DNA of 64,000 nucleotides. Source: a bacterium. Lineage in GTDB: Bacteria; Sumerlaeota; Sumerlaeia; SLMS01. Below, piece by piece: positions 9,613 through 19,300 of the stretch. Each line of letters starts with the position of its first letter. The stretch's first letter is position 1. Position numbers and translations under genes: made by a program. The notes under the pieces were generated by a model. It worked only from the letters and a program-made list of their open reading frames with translations. It was not told the origin of the DNA and made no database searches. The stretch is from assembly GCA_016125005.1 (NCBI GenBank), contig WGMQ01000062.1, forward strand, positions 1-64,000. Reading direction: 5' to 3'.

Positions 9613-10727
9613 GCCAGGTTTCCATGACAGAGCCGGGCGTCTCCGGCGTCGAAGTACGCGCCGACTGGTTCGAGGAACGCGCACGCAAGGAGCGCCTCTG
9701 TCTGGTCGTGCTGGTTCTTCTGCTGGCGGTCACGATGGCGTTTGCCGTGGCCAATGGCGCGGTCTCCATCTCGATCCGCCAGGTGGGAGCGATCCTGCTT
9801 CGCCAAGCGGGCGTCGAGACCGGGGTCGAGTACACGCGGGCACAGGAGGCGGTGCTGCTGTCCATCCGACTGCCGCGCGTGATTCTTGGAACGCTGGTGG
9901 GTGCCACGCTGGCCATGTGCGGCGCAGCGATTCAGGGGCTTTTCCGTAACCCGCTGGCGGAGCCGGGTCTGATCGGAACCGCCGGCGGCGGTGCGATGGC
10001 GGCGGTGATCGCCATCGTCTCGGCAGACGCCATCTTCGGCAAGTCGCTCCCGTACTTGCTCGACTGGATCGTGCCCATCGCCGCCTTCCTCGGTAGTCTC
10101 GCGGTGACCTGGCTGATCTATCACCTTTCCCGTTCGATGGGGCGTGTGCAGGTGACGACGATGCTACTGGCGGGCATCGCGATCAACGCCATGGCGTTTG
10201 CGGTCGTCGGCCTCGCGATGTTTCTGGCGAGCGACAGCCAGTTGCGGACGATCACCTTCTGGAGTCTCGGCAGCGTGGCGGGCGCGAACTGGAAGGGCCT
10301 GATCGTGGCGGCTCCGCTGATGATCGTGGCGCTTGCTGGACTGCCGATGCTGGCGCGCGCGATGGACGCGATGGCGCTAGGCGAGGCCGAGGCCTCGCAC
10401 CTTGGCGTGAACGTGGATCAGGTGCGGCGCCGGACCATCGTGCTGGTGGCGCTGGCGGTTGGCGCGGCGACGGCCATGACGGGCATGGTCGCCTTCATCG
10501 GCCTGATTGCCCCGCACATGCTGAGGCTCGTGATCGGGCCGCGCCATCGCCTGTTGCTGCCGGGGAGCGCTCTGCTTGGCGCGCTGCTGATCGTTGGCGC
10601 GGACCTGCTTTCCCGCACGGTGGCTGAACCGGCGGAGATGCCGCTCGGCGTGGTGACAGCGCTCCTCGGCGCACCCTACTTCCTTTGGCTCCTGCTGCGC
10701 GACAAGGAACGGGGAGGCTTCGTCTGA
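9609..10727 (+). CDS. hmuU: Haem ABC transporter permease, FecCD family (HmuU-like)
   Basis: A 372-aa polytopic inner-membrane protein of the FecCD/BtuC family. Seen: the RLPRVILGTLVGATLAMCGA motif near the second helix, GLFRNPLAEPGLIGTAGG, and GMVAFIGLIAPHMLRL with the ATPase-coupling region before it (LGEAEASHLGVNVDQVRRR). Length is slightly above the usual ~340 because of a ~30-residue charged N-terminus. A GTG start overlaps the hmuT stop (GTGA), so translation is likely coupled. An alternative ATG lies 5 codons in. It would form a homodimeric channel with HmuV. Confidence 0.9.
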   Translation: MSQVSMTEPGVSGVEVRADWFEERARKERLCLVVLVLLLAVTMAFAVANGAVSISIRQVGAILLRQAGVETGVEYTRAQEAVLLSIRLPRVILGTLVGATLAMCGAAIQGLFRNPLAEPGLIGTAGGGAMAAVIAIVSADAIFGKSLPYLLDWIVPIAAFLGSLAVTWLIYHLSRSMGRVQVTTMLLAGIAINAMAFAVVGLAMFLASDSQLRTITFWSLGSVAGANWKGLIVAAPLMIVALAGLPMLARAMDAMALGEAEASHLGVNVDQVRRRTIVLVALAVGAATAMTGMVAFIGLIAPHMLRLVIGPRHRLLLPGSALLGALLIVGADLLSRTVAEPAEMPLGVVTALLGAPYFLWLLLRDKERGGFV

Positions 10728-11545
10728 TGCTGAGCGCGAACGGAGTCACCTTTTCGATTCGCAGTGGCCGCGAACTGGTCAGTAATGTCTCGCTCTCCGC
10801 AGAGCCGGGTCGCCTCATGGCGGTGCTTGGTCCGAACGGCGCGGGCAAGACGACGCTGTTGCGTCTACTCACGGGCGAGCTGATGCCCACGGGCGGGAGC
10901 GTGGAGCTGGACGGCGTGCCGCTTGCCCGTTCCCCGCAGTCAGACCGCGCCTGCAAGGTCGCCGTCATGCGCCAGAGTACCGAGCTTTCCTTCCCCTATC
11001 CGGCCTTCGACGTGGCGATGTTCGGAAGGCACCCGCATCACCGCACGAGCAGCCTGCGCAAGGACCGGCGCATCGTGTGGGACTGCCTGAAGAGGACCGC
11101 GTCCCACCATCTCGCGGAGCGTTCCTACCCGACGCTATCCGGCGGCGAGAAGCAGCGCGTCCAACTGGCGCGCGTGCTGGCTCAGCTTGAGGACGGCGAG
11201 GAGCGGCTGGACGGCAAGGTCATGCTGCTGGACGAACCGACGAGCGCCCTGGACCTGGCCCACCAGCATCAGGTGCTGACAGTGGCGCGCGAGATGGCCC
11301 AGCGCGGCGCCGCGGTGCTGGCGATCCTCCACGATCTGAACCTGGCGGCGCAGTACGCCGACCGCCTGCTGGTGCTCCACGACGGCCAGGTGGCCGCGCA
11401 GGGTCCCGCCAGCGAAGTGCTGGTTCCCTCGCTGATCGAGCACGTCTACCGCGTGCGCGCCGACGTGCAGCCCCATCCGGTCCACGGAGTCCCCTTCGTC
11501 TGCACGACGGGATGTCCCGTGAAAGGCGCCCTGATGCGCGCATAG
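10727..11545 (+). CDS. hmuV: Haem ABC transporter ATP-binding protein, HmuV-like
   Basis: A 272-aa ABC ATPase. Walker A GPNGAGKTT, signature LSGGEKQRVQLARVL, Walker B VMLLDEPTSALD and the switch His in AILHDLNLAAQYADR are all intact. The region VAVMRQSTELSFPYPAFDVAMFGRHPH is typical of HmuV. The ATG overlaps the hmuU stop as TGATG and follows GGGGAGG. It energises haem import through HmuU. The C-terminus (VQPHPVHGVPFV) is also family-typical. Confidence 0.9.
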   Translation: MLSANGVTFSIRSGRELVSNVSLSAEPGRLMAVLGPNGAGKTTLLRLLTGELMPTGGSVELDGVPLARSPQSDRACKVAVMRQSTELSFPYPAFDVAMFGRHPHHRTSSLRKDRRIVWDCLKRTASHHLAERSYPTLSGGEKQRVQLARVLAQLEDGEERLDGKVMLLDEPTSALDLAHQHQVLTVAREMAQRGAAVLAILHDLNLAAQYADRLLVLHDGQVAAQGPASEVLVPSLIEHVYRVRADVQPHPVHGVPFVCTTGCPVKGALMRA

Positions 11546-11562
11546 CCGAATGCCCCCCGAGT

Positions 11563-11580
11563 CGTTTGGCGCGCCAAACG
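11563..11580. promoter_or_regulatory. 18-bp perfect palindrome between hmuV and the pseudopilin gene
   Basis: CGTTTGGCGCGCCAAACG is perfectly self-complementary with no loop, so it looks more like a protein site than a terminator. Its TTTGGC-N2-GCCAAA core matches the palindrome upstream of hmuT (8644-8657). It sits 18 bp after the hmuV stop and 42 bp before the next chosen start, where it could control the second half of the locus. Confidence 0.5.
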
Positions 11581-11621
11581 GAAACCCCAGAACCCTCGAC
11601 CGCATGGAAGAGCAAGAGCCC

Positions 11622-12212
11622 ATGGACAAGCAGCTTACGAAGTCGGCCCGCGGCGGCTTCACCCTCATCGAACTCCTCATCGTCGTGGCGATCATCGCGA
11701 TCCTGGCGGCCATCGCCGTCCCCAATTTTCTGGAGGCACAGGTGCGCAGCAAGGTCGCCCGCTCGGAGAATGACCTGCGGACCATCGCCACGGCGCTTGA
11801 GGCTTATCGGGTCGACAACAACTACTACCCGGTGACGTTCCTGTTTTCGGCCCTTCCCGCGCGACTTGCCCGCCTGACCAGCCCCATCGCCTACCTGAGC
11901 ACGCAACCGCAGGACCCCTTCTTCCGCAAAACTCAGACGGGCCTCGGTGGCTACGACCCGCAATACATCTACGCCTCCGGCAACATCTACTACGGCTCCG
12001 TCGCTCTCTACGAAAGCAGCACCTACACGGCGACCATCTACTCGCTGGGCGGGCGCGGACCGGATGCGGACATCAACGTGTCCGGGTACTGCATGGCGCA
12101 CCCCAACGCCTTTGTCAGCAAGGTCAACGTGCTCGGACGCTACGACCCGACGAACGGGACCGTCAGCGCCGGCGACATCCTGCGACTGAGCAGTGGGACG
12201 TTGGGACGGTGA
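11622..12212 (+). CDS. Type II secretion-like pseudopilin (GspG-like), N-methylation motif
   Basis: A 196-aa protein with a short basic leader ending in Gly, then FTLIELLIVVAIIAILAAIAVP. This is the prepilin peptidase site G|FTLIE with Glu5 and the hydrophobic assembly helix. The downstream segment (ARSENDLRTIATALEAYRVDNNYYP) is GspG-like. The C-terminal part (SLGGRGPDADINVSGYCMAHP) resembles the pseudopilin-like proteins common in planctomycete-type genomes. The ATG at 11622 gives a 12-residue leader; in-frame ATGs at 11604 and 11550 are alternatives. Its place inside a haem operon is odd. It might belong to a pseudopilus or surface structure rather than to haem handling. No other secretion-system gene is nearby. 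Confidence 0.82.
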   Translation: MDKQLTKSARGGFTLIELLIVVAIIAILAAIAVPNFLEAQVRSKVARSENDLRTIATALEAYRVDNNYYPVTFLFSALPARLARLTSPIAYLSTQPQDPFFRKTQTGLGGYDPQYIYASGNIYYGSVALYESSTYTATIYSLGGRGPDADINVSGYCMAHPNAFVSKVNVLGRYDPTNGTVSAGDILRLSSGTLGR

Positions 12213-12688
12213 GGATACTGCGCCCGTTATCCCCAGCCCTCTTCGGCGAGTTCCGCGAAGTGGGGGACGTGTGCCAGGTGCTCCGCGACGAGCTTCTGGT
12301 AAGCACCCCACGGCCCTGTGCGCGGGCCCTGGCGGAGGGTGATTGTGTCTGCGCCAGGGCCTTTGTCGGATGCCGGACCGGCTGCGCGACCACACTGGCG
12401 CGTGTGGTGGAGGTCGAGGATGCGCGAGGCTTCTCCGAGTTCGTGGATTCCCCCGCGGCGGGCTACTGGTGGGGCGAAGATAACGTGCCCGCCCCGGTCG
12501 ATCACCTGATGCGGGTCGACTGCGTGCTCCGTCAGTTCTCCGTCGGCGACGTGCTTCGCCTGCGCTGGAGCCAGGAGGGGGCTTGTCTATACAGAGCACG
12601 CCTTCTGGATGCGGAAAGCCTCGAAGCGGACCTTTGCGACGATTCCGACGGCGACTGGCAAGTTTTCGAAGGGAGTGACCATACGTGA
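12209..12688 (+). CDS. Unknown Cys-rich 159-aa protein in haem operon
   Basis: I do not recognise this protein. It has nine cysteines in 159 residues, including C-x-C (GDCVC) and C-x3-C (GCRTGC), and no signal peptide or membrane helix. Both ends overlap neighbours: its GTG overlaps the pseudopilin stop (GTGA), and the next gene's GTG overlaps its own stop. That makes it very likely a real, translationally coupled gene. Position directly before a HutW-like enzyme suggests a cytoplasmic role with haem, iron-sulfur clusters or metal, but that is inference from context. The gene carries one GTCTATAC motif, read with rare codons CTA and AGA. Confidence 0.65.
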   Translation: MRILRPLSPALFGEFREVGDVCQVLRDELLVSTPRPCARALAEGDCVCARAFVGCRTGCATTLARVVEVEDARGFSEFVDSPAAGYWWGEDNVPAPVDHLMRVDCVLRQFSVGDVLRLRWSQEGACLYRARLLDAESLEADLCDDSDGDWQVFEGSDHT

Positions 12689-14100
12689 CAAGCAGGTCGA
12701 TCGAAGTCCCAAGTCCTTTGCCTGTCATCGATGGGCATCCGGCGGCGACGATACCCCTTGTCCAGCAGGCGGACGAGGCCCTGCGCCGTCATCGCCAAGG
12801 TCGCCCCGATTGGGCGCTCTTCGACACGCGAGTGCACACCCATCACGAAGCCGCGCGCGCCCTTCCCGCCCGCCCGTTGCTGGGATTGGAGGGGACCGCC
12901 GCGATCGCCGAAGCGTGCAACAAACCCTCTGTCGGTCGTTCGCGTGCCATTTACCTTCACGTGCCCTACTGCCCGGCGATCTGTGCCTTCTGCGCCTTCT
13001 TCCGTCTGCCGCGCGGCAAGGCGGATCTCGACGCCTACGTCGACGCGCTGCTCCACCAGATTGACCGCTATGGCAGGACGAAGTGGGCCCACGCGGGCCC
13101 GATCGAAGCCGTGTACTTCGGTGGCGGGACGCCCACGGTCCTCGAGGCACATCACTTCGAACGACTGCTGGAGCGTCTCGGCGAACGCTTCGATCTCTCC
13201 GACGAAGTGGAGATCACCGTCGAGTCCCGCTGTCACGGTACCGACAGCGATTACTGGCGCCGCCTGCGCGCAGCCGGTGTCAATCGGGTCAGCCTCGGCG
13301 TGCAAAGCTTCGACACGGACGTGCGGCGCGGCGTGGGTCGCGTATCAAGTCGCGAGGAGGTGGCGCTGAGTGTCGCCGACCTGCGCTCGGCAGCGATTCC
13401 ATGCGTGACCGCCGATCTGATCTACAATCTCCCGAAGCAGACCCTTCGGACCTTCCAGAGGGACCTGCAAACGGTGGACGAATTGAGCCTGGATGGGGTG
13501 AGCATCTACTGCCTCATCCCTTTCCCCGGCAGCGCACTCATGCGGCGCATCGAGGCGGGCTCAGAGCCGCCACTTGGCGGTCGCGAGGCGGAGTACGTCT
13601 ACTTCCGTGGAGCATCGGGCTACTTCGCTCGCAGCGGTCGCTGGAAGCGGATGAGTCCCGTCCACTTCGCGGGGAGCGCCGTCGAGCACAATGCATACAA
13701 CAGCGTCCGCTCGGGCCGTAGTGACGTCCTGGGTATCGGCTCTGGTGCCGGTTCGCGCGTCGGGAACGTCTCGTGGATGAACCACATGTCGGTGGAGAAA
13801 TATCTCGCCGCGCAAGCCAATGGGGAGAGCGCCGAGGCGATGACCTTCGCCCATCCTCCGCTATCACCCGCGCTGGCCCAGTTCCAGGCCATGTCGGAAA
13901 GTCTGGCCGTGACTTTGGACAGAAGGAAGGGTGCCATTCCACCCAGTATCGTCGGTATCATGAGCACCTTGGTGGCATGCGGGCTGCTCATCTGCACCGG
14001 TGATGGCTGGTCCCTTACGGAAACGGGATGCTTTTGGTCCTACAATATCTCCTCCATCATCAATTCAGCGATTCACAATCACCTGACAAAAACCACCTGA
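12685..14100 (+). CDS. hutW: Radical SAM haem-degrading enzyme, HutW/ChuW-like
   Basis: A 471-aa radical SAM protein of the HemN/HutW group. The [4Fe-4S] motif C-x3-C-x2-C is CPAICAFC (residue ~95) after YLHVPY. GGGTPT and VESRCHGT follow, then RVSLGVQSFDTDVRR and TADLIYNLPKQT, all HemN-like. An N-terminal ~85-residue extension with QQADEALRRHRQ and the neighbours hutX and hmuTUV favour HutW/ChuW, which opens haem without oxygen, over coproporphyrinogen dehydrogenase HemN. The GTG start overlaps the previous stop. HemN-like function remains the main alternative. Confidence 0.82.
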   Translation: MTSRSIEVPSPLPVIDGHPAATIPLVQQADEALRRHRQGRPDWALFDTRVHTHHEAARALPARPLLGLEGTAAIAEACNKPSVGRSRAIYLHVPYCPAICAFCAFFRLPRGKADLDAYVDALLHQIDRYGRTKWAHAGPIEAVYFGGGTPTVLEAHHFERLLERLGERFDLSDEVEITVESRCHGTDSDYWRRLRAAGVNRVSLGVQSFDTDVRRGVGRVSSREEVALSVADLRSAAIPCVTADLIYNLPKQTLRTFQRDLQTVDELSLDGVSIYCLIPFPGSALMRRIEAGSEPPLGGREAEYVYFRGASGYFARSGRWKRMSPVHFAGSAVEHNAYNSVRSGRSDVLGIGSGAGSRVGNVSWMNHMSVEKYLAAQANGESAEAMTFAHPPLSPALAQFQAMSESLAVTLDRRKGAIPPSIVGIMSTLVACGLLICTGDGWSLTETGCFWSYNISSIINSAIHNHLTKTT

Positions 14101-14111
14101 AAGGTACCAGC

Positions 14112-14777
14112 ATGGAAACAGCAACGCAGAAGACCCACATGGAAGCAATCAAGGCCGGCATCTGGGACATCCACGAAGGCGTCGCCGCCGGTCCGCCCCA
14201 GCGCCCCGCCGAGCCGGAGCAGGACAACATCATGAAGGGGACGCTCCCCCGTTTCAAGTACGTCAATAACCTGAAGCAGCGCTACCTGTTGCAGAAGGGC
14301 TTCGAGGAAATCCTGGCCGCGCATCGCAGCCATCCCTTCGTTGCCGCCGTCGTCACTGACGAGCAGTTCCACGCGGACAAGTCCGCCCAGGATCTGAGCT
14401 TCTTCGGCGTCGACGCTGCGTCGGTGAAACCGGTCCCCGCCACCGAGAAGATGATCGCCTTCTTCAAGGAGTGCGCCGACCGCGACCCGCGCCTCCTGCT
14501 CTCCATCCACTACGTGATCGAGGGAAGCAACAACGGCGCGATGTTCATCGCCCGCGCCGTCAAGGCTGCCTACAACCTGGAAGGCACCGATGGAACCTTC
14601 CATCTCCAGCCCTACGGCACCGCAATCCGCGACAAGTGGAAGGCGTTCGGTGAAGCCTTCAACAGCCTACCCATCGACGACTCACTCATGGCGGAGATGG
14701 TCCGCGTCGGCCGCACCACCTTCCACCACATGAACGCCGTCGCCACGGAGTCCTATGCCCTCCCGGAGAATGCTTGA
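14112..14777 (+). CDS. Haem oxygenase-like protein
   Basis: A 221-aa all-helical protein resembling bacterial biliverdin-producing haem oxygenases. A candidate proximal haem ligand is His21 in GIWDIHEGVA. KGTLPRFKYVNNLKQRYLLQ corresponds to the G-x-L-x(3)-Y-x(3)-L segment that follows it. The distal region reads HYVIEGSNNGAMFIARAVKA, close to the family's EGS-x(2)-GG helix. The ATG has AAAGG upstream. It would cleave haem with oxygen and reductant to release iron. It lies directly after the HutW-like gene, so the operon seems to hold both oxygen-independent and oxygen-dependent haem opening. Activity is inferred; the homology is remote. Confidence 0.72.
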   Translation: METATQKTHMEAIKAGIWDIHEGVAAGPPQRPAEPEQDNIMKGTLPRFKYVNNLKQRYLLQKGFEEILAAHRSHPFVAAVVTDEQFHADKSAQDLSFFGVDAASVKPVPATEKMIAFFKECADRDPRLLLSIHYVIEGSNNGAMFIARAVKAAYNLEGTDGTFHLQPYGTAIRDKWKAFGEAFNSLPIDDSLMAEMVRVGRTTFHHMNAVATESYALPENA

Positions 14778-15289
14778 TGGAAGACCTTCGCGAGAAAGTC
14801 GCGCGCAAGCTGGCCGCCAATCCCGCCATCAAGACGGGAATGCTGGCCGACGCTCTCGGTATCTCCGAGGCGGAGGTGCTTCGCGCCATGCCCGCCGGCT
14901 ACGCCCACGAGTTGGCAGTAGCCGACATGGCGGCCTTCGTGACGGGCCTTGAGAAGCTGGGTCTAGTCTACTTCGTGACGCGCAACGATGCCTGCGTGAC
15001 GGAGATCAAGGGGCGCTTTGGCGGCTTCAGCAAGTCCGGTCCATTCTTCAACGTGAGCAGCGAGGCGCTGCACCTGCACCTGCGCCTCGACCGCGTCGCC
15101 GCGGTCTTTCACATCACGCCGCCCTCCACCGATGGCAAGCCCGCCTGGCCCTCCCTCCAGTTCTTCCAAACAAGCGGAGAGGTCGCCTTCAAGGTGTTCC
15201 TCATCGAGTCGATGCAGCGCGAGGTGGGCGACAACTGGGAGCAGTCCCTCGCCGCCCTCGACGAACTGGTGTGCGCCCACCGCTCGTGA
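14777..15289 (+). CDS. hutX: Cytosolic haem-utilisation protein, HutX/ChuX family
   Basis: A 170-aa protein matching the ChuX/HutX fold. There is an N-terminal helical segment (LADALGISEAEVLRAMP), then LGLVYFVTRNDACVTEIKGRF and FNVSSEALHLHLRLDRVAAV. These proteins bind haem in the cytoplasm and pass it to or from degrading enzymes. The ATG overlaps the haem oxygenase stop (TGATG) behind CGGAGAA. It is adjacent to the HutW-like and haem oxygenase genes, as in enterobacterial and Vibrio haem loci. Confidence 0.82.
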   Translation: MEDLREKVARKLAANPAIKTGMLADALGISEAEVLRAMPAGYAHELAVADMAAFVTGLEKLGLVYFVTRNDACVTEIKGRFGGFSKSGPFFNVSSEALHLHLRLDRVAAVFHITPPSTDGKPAWPSLQFFQTSGEVAFKVFLIESMQREVGDNWEQSLAALDELVCAHRS

Positions 15290-16179
15290 ACCGCCGACAA
15301 CTCGCTCCGCACTGGCTGCTCCTCGCTGCCGTCATCATGACGGGAGCTTGCACGCCCGCGAGGCGCAATGCTGGGCAGGAATACTCCTCAGCCGAGCTGG
15401 GAGGGGTTTCACTACGCCAGCCCGAAGAGGCGAGTCTGACGTGGGGTGAGTTGAGAGCACTCGCCGGGGAGGCCGACGTGGTCCTCCTCGGCGAAACTCA
15501 TGATTCCGCCGTCGACCACGCCTTCCAGCTCGAGTTCCTCCGCTGGATGATGAACGAGCACCCCGGCACGGCGCTCAGCATGGAACAGCTCGAACGAAAC
15601 GAGCAGCCCATCGTGGACGAGTACCTTGCGGGCAAGATCGACGCGGCCACCTTCATCGAGAAGACCGGCTCGGCGGATTGGGCGGGAAAAGGCTCGTGGG
15701 TGAAGTGGTACCAGCCACTCGTCGACACGGCCCGCGAACATGGCGCATCCGTCGTGGCCGCCAATTCGCCGCGCCAGTATTCCCGCGCTGCCTACAAGGC
15801 AGGCCTCGCGTCGCTGAGGGAACTCCCCGCCGAGGAGCAGGGACTCTTCGCCCTGCCGTTGCTGGTCGACGACACCGCCTATCGCGCGGCCTTTGCCAAG
15901 AGTATGGCCGACCATCCCGGCATCACCCCGGAGATGATCGACGGCATGTACGCCGGCCAGCAAGTTTGGGATGCCACCATGGCCGACTCCATCGTCCGCG
16001 CCTACCAAAAGAATCCGAAGGTGGTCCACACGGTTGGCCACTTTCACGTCGAGATGGAAGGGGGTCTTGTGTCCCAGATCCTCGCCCGCGAACCCAGGCT
16101 TGTGGTGCTGGTGCTGCTCCCCAACGCCAGCACGCGGCGAGCGGATTTCAAGGTCTATCGCACCCCCTCCGGTGTTTGA
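15286..16179 (+). CDS. ChaN-like haem-binding lipoprotein
   Basis: A 297-aa lipoprotein. The GTG at 15286 overlaps the hutX stop and gives a signal peptide ending in lipobox TGAC. The Cofac_haem_bdg (ChaN/Tiki-type) motifs are visible: VVLLGETHDSAVDH, SMEQLERNEQPIVDEYL, AANSPRQYSR and a C-terminal VGHFHVEMEGGL. ChaN proteins bind haem pairs at the membrane and occur in iron-regulated loci. It is the last gene of the haem operon. The fold is shared with TraB/Tiki peptidases, so haem binding is inferred from the family and the neighbours. Confidence 0.82.
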   Translation: MNRRQLAPHWLLLAAVIMTGACTPARRNAGQEYSSAELGGVSLRQPEEASLTWGELRALAGEADVVLLGETHDSAVDHAFQLEFLRWMMNEHPGTALSMEQLERNEQPIVDEYLAGKIDAATFIEKTGSADWAGKGSWVKWYQPLVDTAREHGASVVAANSPRQYSRAAYKAGLASLRELPAEEQGLFALPLLVDDTAYRAAFAKSMADHPGITPEMIDGMYAGQQVWDATMADSIVRAYQKNPKVVHTVGHFHVEMEGGLVSQILAREPRLVVLVLLPNASTRRADFKVYRTPSGV

Positions 16180-16359
16180 TCGGCGACACCCCGCTTTCGC
16201 TCAGGGGGGGAAGGAAATCACGGGGGATTTCTGATGTCGGCATGAGGGCGCCCTCGACGGTTGCCCCGCCCCCTCACCGCGGCACAGAATATGCACCCTC
16301 CGAGGAGCGAACCCGCCGCCCCCCGCATCGATACGCCCGGCACCAGAAAGCCAATTCCG

Positions 16360-19300
16360 ATGAGTACCCGTCCGCTTCCCACAGAACAACGGAAGCCCCG
16401 TCTCTGGCCACTGCTGGCGATTCTCGCCTGCCTGCTGCTCATCGGAATTGTCAAGCAGACGACCACCGTCCTGGATTTCCGGATGGGTGGTCTGGATCCG
16501 CTTCAGGACGCCATTACCCGCGCCGAGCGACAAGCCGGTGGTCTTGACGATGCTGTCGGCCGTAAACGACCTACATTCACCATGGGCTCCGCCGCCCATG
16601 TGCTTCCCCCCACGCCCATTTCACGCATTCCGGACGACGAAGGCAGCTGGCCCGAGACCGTTGACGAGGCGACCTCCACCTCCCTGGAAGTGGCCGAATT
16701 GCAGCCCCTCACCGACCTGAATGGCTGGGTTTCGGACACCCGTGGCATCGCCGTTCCCGACGCCAAGGTGACCCTGACCTTTGAGGACGAGAAGACCACT
16801 GACAAGGAGAAGACCAAGGGGCCCACCGCCACGACTTCCTCCAACGGTACCTTCCGCATCGAGGACGTCGCCCCCGGTCGCTGGACCATCATGGCGGAGA
16901 AGAAAGGCTACGCAAGTGCCGTCGAAACCGGCTTCGTCGTCCAGCCTTTCACCAACACTCCCGCCGTGGATTTGCGGCTTGGCGAGGAGCTGATCCTCAA
17001 AGGCACGGTCACCGCCGGCGGAAAGCTGGTCTCCGGCGCCGTGCTCGAGGCGCGCCGCTCCGTTCCTGTCGTCTACTCCGAAGGCCGCATCGCCAACAAT
17101 CTCATCACCTACTCAACCAGCAGCAGCGACGATAAAGGCGCTTTCGAGCTCGGGCAGCTCCCCCCGGGCAAGATGACGCTTTGCGTGACCGCCAACGGCT
17201 ATGCACGCGTCGAGAAGGAAATCACCCTGGTGGCGGACCTCAAGCCGGTCGAGATCAAGCTCGAGTCTGAGGCGCTTCTGTCCGGCTTCATCCGCGACGA
17301 GGCCGGTCGCAATATTCGCGGCGCCGAGTTGCTTCTCCGCGTGCCCGGCAGTGATCCCAAGGGCGACCCTTGGGCAAAAACCACGTCGAGTGGTGAAGGC
17401 ACCTTCGAGTTTGCAGGCTTGCCCGCGGGCAGGGCCTTTGACCTTTACGCCAGCGCCAAGCGCTATGCGGCGTTGGGGCCGGTTACGGTCGTCTCCGGGA
17501 CCAACACCACGGTGATCGTCATGACCGCCGGTGGGGCGATCATGGGGAAGGTCATCAACTTCGAAACTTACGAGCCCGTTGCGGGCATATCCGTCCGAGC
17601 CACTTCGGAGGACGGAAGTCTGGCTCAGCCCGTCGTGACCGAAACCACCTCGGAGGGTACCTATCGCATTACCCGGCTCCCCGCAGGTGTCTATCAGGTG
17701 TCACTCGCCAGTGACCGTCTGACCGCCGATCCCAAGGGCGGCATCAAGGTCACCGCCGGAGCCGCAGTGCGCGACATCGACCTGACCACCTATCCCGGAT
17801 TGGGTATCGCGGGCGACGTGGTGGACGGCGACAGCGGCCAGTGGCTCGCCAATGCGACTGTCAACCTGACCGGCAAGGTCGGGCCAAACTTCACCACCAA
17901 CCGCACTGCCAAGACCACGGCCGATCAATCGGGCAGCTTCAGTTTCATGAACCTCCCCCAGGGGATCTATACAGTTACCGCAGGCCTGACCGGCTACACG
18001 GCGGCCACGGGCGTGGACGCGAGCGCCCGCGTTGAGTTGCTCCGCGACCAGCTCGTTCCCCCTATCCGGCTCAAGCTCCTCCGCGCGGGGACCATCGACG
18101 GCCTCGTGGTCGATGCGGGCGGCTCGATCGTTCCCAACGCCGTAATCCAGCTTTCTCATTTTTCAGGTACACCCTCCTCGGTCCCGAATCTGGGTAACTA
18201 CAACACCACATCCAACACCGGCGGCCGGTTCCGCATCGAAAACCTGCCGCTATCAGCGGAAGTCCACCTCCGCGCCAGCGCGTGGGCCGACGGCTATCCC
18301 AAAGGCCAGAGCGACCGCATCGTCCTCGACCGACAGCAGGCCAACGCCAGCGCGACCATCGTGCTCGGCGCTGGTGTTCCCGTAAACGTGACGGTTCGCT
18401 CCACCCAGGGGGTGTCGATTGGCGACGCTCAGGTGAGTCTTGCCCACCGCTCGTTCGCCGACGGCGCCCCGCCCGCCTGGTCCGCGAAGACCAATTCCAG
18501 CGGCGCCGTCACCTTCGAGCAAATCCCCGAGGGCTCCATCTGGGTTTCCGCCTCGAGGGATGGCTTCATTGCGTCCGGTATCAGTGGTACGGTGGCGTTG
18601 CCGGATCCGACCTCTCTGGTCATCGAGCTCGAGCCCGCCACCACCTTTGGCGGTCGAGTCGCCGATGACCGCGCCAATGCCGTCACCAGCGGCAACGTCA
18701 CCGCGCGGGGGCTCTCCGGCGCCACGGGAGGCGGCAGCGGTGGGATCGCCAGCGACGGCAAGTTCCTCATCAAGGGCCTCGGCAAGGGCCAATTCTGGCT
18801 CGAGGTCGACGCGCGCCGCAAGAGCACCACCGGCAATCGTCAGGTCATCTGGGCCGTTCCAAAGATCACGCCGAATGGCGGCGCCTCCGAGTACCTGGTC
18901 ACCGTTCCCATGTCCGGGGCGTTGACCGGCAGTGTGATGCTTCCCGAAACCGATCCGAATCCTCCCGGCAAGTACAGCGTTACCATTTCGGGCAGCTATA
19001 CGGACCCGACGGGCCGCGGCCGGGGCGTCGGCGAGACGGCGAGCTTCGACGTGGGCCACGACTTCCGTTTCGACTGTCTGCCGCCGGGGGAGTACCGGGT
19101 CACCGCCACAGCGGCCAACTATCTCCCCGCAACCGTTGGCCCTTTTAAGGTCGTTTCCCCGGGCGAAACAAGTGCCGGATCGATTCACCTACGGCCCGGT
19201 GGTTCCTTCAAGGCCCGCGTCCTCAACGCCCAGACTCGCGAGCCCATCGCCGGGGCGTTGGTTGCACTCAAGACCGACGGTCCCTCCGCGAAGACGAACG

